From positions 62,459,736-62,523,735 of the forward strand of contig OX578137.1 in assembly GCA_951213105.1 (NCBI GenBank): a stretch of DNA of 64,000 bases, read 5' to 3'. Positions 57,251-64,000 of the stretch are shown here, one piece after another (the stretch's first letter is position 1; each line of letters opens with the position of its first letter). Below the pieces are notes generated by a model. The model worked only from the letters and a program-made list of their open reading frames with translations. It did no database searches and had not been told where the DNA came from. Source of the DNA: Amaurobius ferox (taxonomy: Eukaryota; Arthropoda; Arachnida; Araneae; Amaurobiidae). Both the position numbers and the translations under genes were made by a program.

Positions 57251-59645
57251 TGCAATTGAAAATCCCTTTCAAATCAATAAAAATGGTGTACCTTGATACT
57301 AAAATAATTTAATAAATATTTTCTGTTAAAATGATATTCATATATATTGACCTTTTTATGCTCGTTATATCCTTGTTTTCTTGGATTTACCACTGTGTTG
57401 CTTAAACTGAAAATATTTTCTATAAGGCTGAAAGATAAAATTGAAAATAATGTGTTCTGCAAAAATGTAGTTAATTAAAATGAATAAGAAATGTAATTAA
57501 TTAAAATGATTTAGAAATATTTTAATTAATATGCAAAAATGCATATTAGTTAAAATATTTCTTGTAATAAAAATATATAAATTTAATTAAGATAGTACAT
57601 CATTGCGTTTTTTATTTTTTTATTTTATTGCATACCAGCTTCCGATTATCCTAGCTAATTAACGCATGACTTCGTACAGAAAACCAGAAAACATGGATAA
57701 TCCAAAAAAGGTTCTGGATACTGTAAAATATGAACTATTCAAGGGTTTTACACAAGCAAACAGATAACGTTTAATTAAAATAATACAATTTACACAGTTA
57801 TTCAGTTTTTCTTATGTGAGAAAAGACTGTTATATTCTATGGTTAGCATGTCGTATCATCTATCAAAGGGGGAGAGGAGAAGGGGTGAATATTGCTATTC
57901 ATATTGAACCAACATATTGAGAACCAACAAAAATTCAACATATTTTCCTATAAAGTACTTTATCGTATTTTCCTATAAAGTACTTTTAAGTTTCGTTGAA
58001 GAGGGGAGAAAATAAAATTAGAAGAGAAGTAAAATGCTGCCTTGTTGGCATGGCAAGTTATGAATTTGGGAATACATTGTATATATGTATCGTACGTATG
58101 TTGTACTGTATTGCACTGAAAGTAGCGTCTTATAGTTTAACTTTGTTTTTAGTGCATTACCATAAAATGAATTAGGCATTTTATGGGCACACATACAAAA
58201 TTTATAGTTTTCCCATTACTGAGAAGGCTTCCATTAATCCTTTCACAATGAACGCACACACTTTATACCCATGCCACTGATTACACCTTATTTCTAATAC
58301 TCTTTGTCTTTTAAATCACAAGTATGCGATATGTTTGTTCTCAACTTTTCAATGATAAAGTTACCTAATCTTTTACTTATAATGGGAACGAAAGCGTTTT
58401 ATCTCTGTTGATTAGTTTATCAACAGTAAACAATGTATTTTTTCAGTTATAACTAATACTGTCAAGGTTATTATTTCTTTTCGGAGTACAAATATAGGAC
58501 TAGTTCTGAAGTGAGACCTTATAAACAGTACATTTGATATACAAGATATGAGGTAAAGATATTATTTATTTTTTTAAATTGAAATAATTTTTGGAGTGCA
58601 AGTACTAAGCAACCATTTGCTTTTTTCATATTCCATATTTTTACACATAAACATAGGGTTTGTGGTATTCTAAACCTCTCCTTTCGCTTTATAGATTATC
58701 TGATAAAAAATTTCATGCTGTACATATAAATAATCTAAAAATTACCAGCAATTTATATAAATATCCCTCTTATTTTGTAAATGAAATTAAAAAATTTAAT
58801 TAGCTGGATTTTCATAAATTCTATTCATAGTTTTTTATATTAGCCTGACATCTCTATTCTCTTGTATTAATAATATTTTTATTTTTACATCCACTTAATC
58901 ATTAGCCTTTCTATTATTAGCCCCTCTGATTAGTAGTTCTGATTGTATATTAACACTTAACACTTACTCTTGTCTTTTCGCATTACTGTTATTTACTTCT
59001 TACGAATGGCAACAGTAGATCATTTCTTTTTCCTTTGCGAATGGCAACACTGGTCTCTTTCTTCTGGGTTTCCGAGTTTGACAGGTTCGTGCATTTGTAG
59101 AGGTTTTTTTCCAGGTATTCTTGTTTCCTTTTATTTTTTTTTTCTTTATGTATGTTGTCCAAGTAGAAATAGTTGATAGATATAATCTATCTACTTCTTC
59201 CGAAACATGCATTTTTTGTGTTTGCTTCGACAAAATACTTGGACCCGAGGAAGAGTTTTGGAGAAGTGAACAAATCCATGATTTAACACTAGACCTTGTC
59301 CACGTGTATAGCATTAATGCTTGGACTTCATTTGTTTTTCTTTTATCGATTCCATACCATTGATTTTTGATGATTTTCTTTAACTTGGTGATTCGAAATT
59401 TGTATTTTTTTCCATTTAATTGAAGATTTGCTGATTTATACCTTTATTTTATAGGCTTGTTAGAAAGCTAGATTTTTCGAGTTACAGCTTCTCACTTTTC
59501 TTTCATTGGACTTTCAAACTATTATTATTAGAGAAATCATTTTATTTATTAGCTGCATTTGCGCAATAAATTAAATGTATTTTGCATTGTCATTCATTTT
59601 ACTAATTATTTTTTTACATTTGCATATTTGCAAAGTATTCTTAAT
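57251..59645. other. AT-rich sequence with no confirmed gene
   Basis: Short ORFs only. At 58673-58803 (+) an open stretch contains LYRLSDKKFH and YPSYFVNEIKKF, which faintly resembles the C-terminal end of a Penelope-like RT. It is too short for a call. Confidence 0.35.
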
Positions 59646-59650
59646 TTTTT

Positions 59651-59694
59651 AACACTTTACAACAAAGTTGAAAAGTGTTTATGACTTTGTTCAT

Positions 59695-59752
<58 letters not shown>

Positions 59753-60035
59753 CGTTAGCACGATAACTGCCGTAAAAATGAGTTTATCAAAATGAAATTT
59801 TAGTATGTTGTTCAGACGGTCTGTAGGACCTATGGGAATATAAATAAATAATATCACCCAATTAGTTTTTTATTGAACCCGGGTTGAAAAAATGAAATAC
59901 ATTGAACCCTATGGGACCTAATTTTTCAAACATTTTTTAAGTAAATTTAAAATTCACGAATTGCTTCGAAATTTTTAGGAAATATTCACATTATCCCATA
60001 GAATATATAAAAAAAAATTCAGTAAAATATGTTAA
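59651..60035 (-). repeat. Family C copy 2, with (TCTG)n
   Basis: Reverse-complement match to 24540-24990. The ACAGACAGAC stretch of copy 1 is expanded here to about fifteen TCTG units on the plus strand (59695-59752). Confidence 0.75.
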
Positions 60036-60469
60036 GTAGTTTTTTAATTAAAAAAATTATTTAATATAGGGAAAAAAACAAATTCAATTAAATTTTGACT
60101 TTGGGATATCTTCCAGAAAGAAAAGAGAGAGATATTATATAATAAATATCTCTCCATTTGTTTAAACGTTTTGCATATGGGAGTGGCTTCATGTTTTAAG
60201 ATAAATTTGGTAGATAACAATTTTTCAATTTTTTTAAATTTTATATAACTCTTCATGATAAATTTAATTGATGGCATTTTAAATGCACTTTCCTACGTCC
60301 TAGAGAGTTAAAATTTGGTACACAGCTTAAATTTGTTGAACATTTTATTCGACAAAAATTTGATGGATCTTTAAATATAGATTATACATTTTTTTCGAAA
60401 TGGCCTGAAAATAATCCCCGTTCACTTCTATAAATCATTGGTGTAATATTGTTAAAAATTCTGATGTGG
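60036..60469. other. Unassigned sequence
   Basis: Possibly a continuation of family C. No gene is seen. Confidence 0.3.
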
Positions 60470-61290
60470 ACAGCACATGTCTTTCTCTGCAGACTCATAT
60501 TCGTTCTCTTTATTTATTCAATGATAATTTGAGTTTATCTGCACAACATAAGTATTTTAAATGACATTGAATTTACACGTTAAACTTAAATTTGGTTCTC
60601 ATTTGATAGCTGGACTTATTGTCAAAGGTGGCGTAGCGAAAACGCGAAAAAACTAGAATATCTCAAGAACGGCTAGTCCTAGAGTAATGGGGTTAGTCTT
60701 ATTCTTTTTGTTGTCAAAAATCACATATAAAATAGGAATTTAATTGATATAATTGAGCACACGTAGTCTTTTATTTTTATATATAACGATTTTTGCTGGC
60801 CATTTCGCAAAAATAGCCCGTTCCTTTTTCCCGAATCGTAGTAGAATAACCTACAAATGATTTATATACAAAATTATGTTAAATTCGGTATATAAATCAC
60901 TTGTAGGTTATTGAAATATTATACTCCAAATTTTGTTAAATTTGGTTCATTAGTTTTTAGCTAGAGTGGATAAAGGCAATTTCTGCGGCCATTTCGCAAA
61001 GAAGGCAGATTCTTTTATTACGAATCGTACTATAATCTAATGAACATCAGGATTTCCCACAAAAAACATACCTACCAAATTGTATGAAATTCGGTCCATT
61101 AGTTTTTCAATTAGAGTGGATGTAATATCCACACAGACACACAGAAACATACACAGATACACCCTTACACACACAGACGTCTTCCTAAAAGTAGTTTTTT
61201 CGTGTTCTAGAAGTCCCAAAACGTGTAGATACTTTGAAAATTCGAGTTCCGATCTTCGGCACGATTCCAATACTTTGAGTACATACACAT
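60470..61290 (-). repeat. Family A copy 5
   Basis: The complement ends (near 61280-61240) in AAAGTATTGGAATCG and CGAACTCGAATTT-like words, as at the start of the other copies. The body has two tandem blocks with AAATTTGGTTCATTAGTTTTT-AGAGTGGAT (60880-60980, 61080-61120), shared with 35030-35260. Confidence 0.65.
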
Positions 61291-61459
61291 ACACATATAT
61301 ATTATCTGTGTATCTAAATTCCGTGCCTATGCAATTACAATAGTTGTGATTTTAAATGATCCCTAAACTTTTATTATTTCTTCAAGGAAGCCTAATTTTA
61401 ACATATGCAGAATGCAAATATCTCAAGCGATTGTAAGATGAATTACATAAGAATTGCTG

Positions 61460-61725
61460 AATTTTTTTCACACAAAATTATTTAGCTCTGGAGTCTGGAA
61501 TACAAGTTATATGAATGAAATATTCATTGATTTTGCATAAAGAATCAGATGATTTATATTTCGATACAGTTTTAAATATTTATGTATAATAAATTACTGT
61601 AGTACTGTGATAATGTAAAAGATATTACCACTGAATGAATGACATTTTAGAAATTTTTAAATGAAATTACATTTCAGTTGGAAAGTGTTTCATAATCAAT
61701 GCTTATGCATGATTGATCTTTCTTG
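61460..61725 (+). repeat. Diverged copy of the mariner-derived repeat
   Basis: It matches the non-coding half of the 19740-20510 units (GGAGTCTGGAATACAAG, TATTCATTGATTT, CTGTAGTACTGTGATAAT, TTTCATAATCAATGCTTATG). Confidence 0.75.
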
Positions 61726-62407
61726 TTTAGTATGCTGCGGTATTTATGAAAATTTTTTTTTTCAATCTATTCAAATTGATGCTGCATTTGCGCTAAATTT
61801 AGTGATAGAGTTTGTTATATTTAAATTTTACTTTCGGCCAATGTTATTAGATGAATTCTGTTGCTAGTATTCTCCTGATATGTTTTTCGGCTTTTATTAG
61901 TCTATGTTTATATTTTTGTAATACTTTTATAATATAAATATATGTATTATAATTTGTACTTCCCCATACTGATTATTATTCAGTTAATTTCTTTTGTTTT
62001 AATTAGTATATGGCTTTCATTCTTATATTAACTTATAATTTACATTTTGGTTCTAATCTAGTGCTGCCATCTATTGTCAATCCTTCTTACGTTTATTATT
62101 TTTTTCGAGTTTTTGGGTAATTATTTATTTGCGTTTAGTATTATGTATTGATGAATTATTGAAGCTCTTTCAACTGTACTTTTCAGTACAGTCTTTATTT
62201 TATTTTAATATTACTTATTTTTATTAAGTACTTAGTGTTTTATTTAATCTAGTTTAAAACTAATGTAACTATAGCATTATATTTTCTCTTATTTTGTAAT
62301 TTCCTCTTATTTTGTAATTTCCTCCTGTTTTTTATTAGGATTAGGTATTACATGGACTTAGTTGCTTATATATAAGCAATTATTTTATTTCTATTATTAT
62401 TATCTCT
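61726..62407. other. AT-rich leader before the Naiad-like element
   Basis: No coding match. It could be the element's 5' UTR or pseudo-LTR, but nothing shows this directly. Confidence 0.3.
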
Positions 62408-64000
62408 ATGTTATATTGCCATACTAATATTTTACTTATACTATTATGAATTACACTACGTATATGATTTAGTGACTGGCAAACATATTTATACTTATTA
62501 TTACATAATTTGGTAGATATTGCCCGGTATTTTCAATTCTTGTTGGGATTGTTTAGACTGATATCAAATTACCAATATTGTGTTACGGATAGTTTTGAAT
62601 ATAATAATTACCCTACTAAAAATTATAATTTCAATAAATGTAAGAATAAAAATTGCAAAACCTGCTCATCTGATTCTAAAACTCAAATTACGAACCAAGA
62701 TAGCCATCTGCCTTTCTGTAAAATTTTTAATTGCATCTATTGATTATCTTGTAACATTTGCAATTTATCATATATTGGATAAACTAGTAATCCCATTCAT
62801 CTACGTATGAATGTACATAGAGATCACGTCAAAAAATATATTCTCAATAATAATTTTCTTCCTACTTCCAATAAAATAGAATATAAACACTTTGCTAAAC
62901 ACGGTTTTGAAAATATCACTATACATATTTTGGATATAAAAACAAATACAGCAGATAGGATTTACTTTGAAAACTACTATATTAAATCAAATTGTACTCT
63001 TTTTCCATATGGATAAATCAAATATATCTAAATGGTAATATTGTAAAAAATAATTTTGTAGATAATAAATATTTTATTTTTAATCACCTTTTTTTGAAAC
63101 CCCTTTTAGATAATAGTGAATCAGTCAAATTCAAAAGATTTAAACGTGGTAAAGGAAACACATTACAACATAATTTTAAAGCTGAGATAATTTATTTACA
63201 TAATCAATTTAATAACTCTTTTCAATGGAAATTAATAAAATCCTGGGTTTTTGCGGTAAAGAAAAACCATTTAAATAAAGATTATACAATTTTCTTAAAA
63301 TTAAATCTTGCTAATGAACATTTTAATCTTATTTTCTATGATTTGCTTATTACATGATCAAAGTATTTAAATTTAAAACTTAATCAATTTCATCTTAATA
63401 ATATGTCTACTAATTCATATTGTGTAATCTCTTTCAAGCATCGCATTTATAATTCTATAAATTTTGGTCATCTATTTAACAAGTTCAAACATTTAATGCC
63501 TATTGGAGTTTTGAGTGCATCTAAGACTTTTAAATACAGCAAGCCTATTGGTAGATCTATATTTAATTATAATGAAATTTCACAATCTCTCTCTATGGAT
63601 CATGATTCCAAGTCAATTTTAGATAATGAATGTATTTGTAAAGTAAATGATTATGCTAAATTTCTAAATCCAGACTTGGGGCATATAGTTATAGGAGACT
63701 TAGGTACAGTTAAAGACAATTTGTTAAGAACCATTATGACTTTTAGCACTAAATTCAGGTTACACTCTTGTAATAATTTTTTTAAAGTTTTAAAATCAAT
63801 TAATCTTGATCTTGATAAATATATATACATAAATTAGCTTATAAATATGCTATACCTATAGAGGCATTTAATATGTGTAAATTTACTTTATTAGAATCTA
63901 TTAAAAATGCTATTAGTAGTATTAAATTGTCTAGACCTATATATATAATATTGATAATATTAAACACTCCATTAATGATTTACAAAGATCTTTGTTATCA
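62408..64000 (+). pseudogene. Naiad-type Penelope-like retroelement, N-terminal part, with in-frame TGA codons
   Basis: Naiads are Penelope-like elements whose GIY-YIG endonuclease precedes the RT, joined by a domain with a CxC motif. Both are visible. The endonuclease region spans about 62630-63015: Cys-rich NKCKNKNCKTC, then LSCNICNLSYIG, HLRMNVHRDHV giving the two Cys and two His of the family, and YIKSNCTLFPYG. The linker holds ECICKVNDY (CxC codons 63631-63639) followed by GHIVIGDLG (about 63679). The frame stays open through TGA at 62741-62743 and again at 63355-63357, and TGA also occurs upstream at 62447 and 62465. A TAA at 62780-62782, a frameshift near 63012, a TAG at 63835 and a further shift near 63940 show decay. 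The RT lies beyond the window. The start (ATG 62408) is only a guess. Confidence 0.82.

Overview
The window looks like a gene-poor, AT-rich stretch of an animal nuclear genome, most likely an arthropod and plausibly a spider. The grounds are: eukaryotic mobile elements throughout (5S- and tRNA-derived SINEs, hAT, Tc1/mariner and piggyBac-like DNA transposons, a Jockey-type LINE, a broken protein-primed polymerase gene of Maverick/adintovirus type, a Penelope-like element of Naiad architecture); long (AT)n tracts; and no bacterial gene packing. The spider guess rests mainly on in-frame TGA codons in the Naiad-like element, because selenocysteine-coding Naiads have been reported from spiders and clams. 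It is an inference, not a proof.

Only one long intact protein gene is visible: an uninterrupted 601-codon FAD-dependent monooxygenase-like ORF at 31827-33632 (+). I found no convincing multi-exon host gene, although short exons could be missed by eye.

Layout. 1-7100: mostly unassigned, with a perfect 58-bp palindrome, one copy of a dispersed repeat (family A) and a ~215-bp tandem repeat. 7100-13000: a hAT MITE with 8-bp TSD, a full-length 5S-headed SINE, a TA-flanked foldback element and tRNA-derived SINEs. 13100-15540: a mariner-like transposon with ~100-bp TIRs, a broken transposase, a TTAA-flanked MITE and a pile-up of SINE insertions. 16900-20500: two very short SINE-tail insertions with TSDs, a 5'-truncated LINE, and tandem mariner-derived repeats. 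23300-23640: a cluster of TGACGTCA-like words. 26300-27500: a Tc1 relic. 29470-30300: second foldback copy. 31800-33640: the flavoprotein gene. 34131-37580: a 3.45-kb hAT shell filled with other repeats. 38600-45720: tRNA-like repeats, including a ~3-kb higher-order tandem array, and a TTAA-flanked foldback element carrying a 5S SINE. 46100-52750: the broken polymerase gene (-), split by a SINE, an insertion and a ~1.06-kb duplication. 52850-62400: foldback elements, family A copies, a tRNA-headed SINE and short retroposed tails. 62400-64000: a Naiad-like element cut by the window end.

The parts that fit together are the SINEs. 5S-headed, tRNA-headed and tail-only copies share a 3' tail, have 11-14-bp target duplications and integrate next to AC(A)C. 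This indicates one LINE machinery that is not itself recognisable here.
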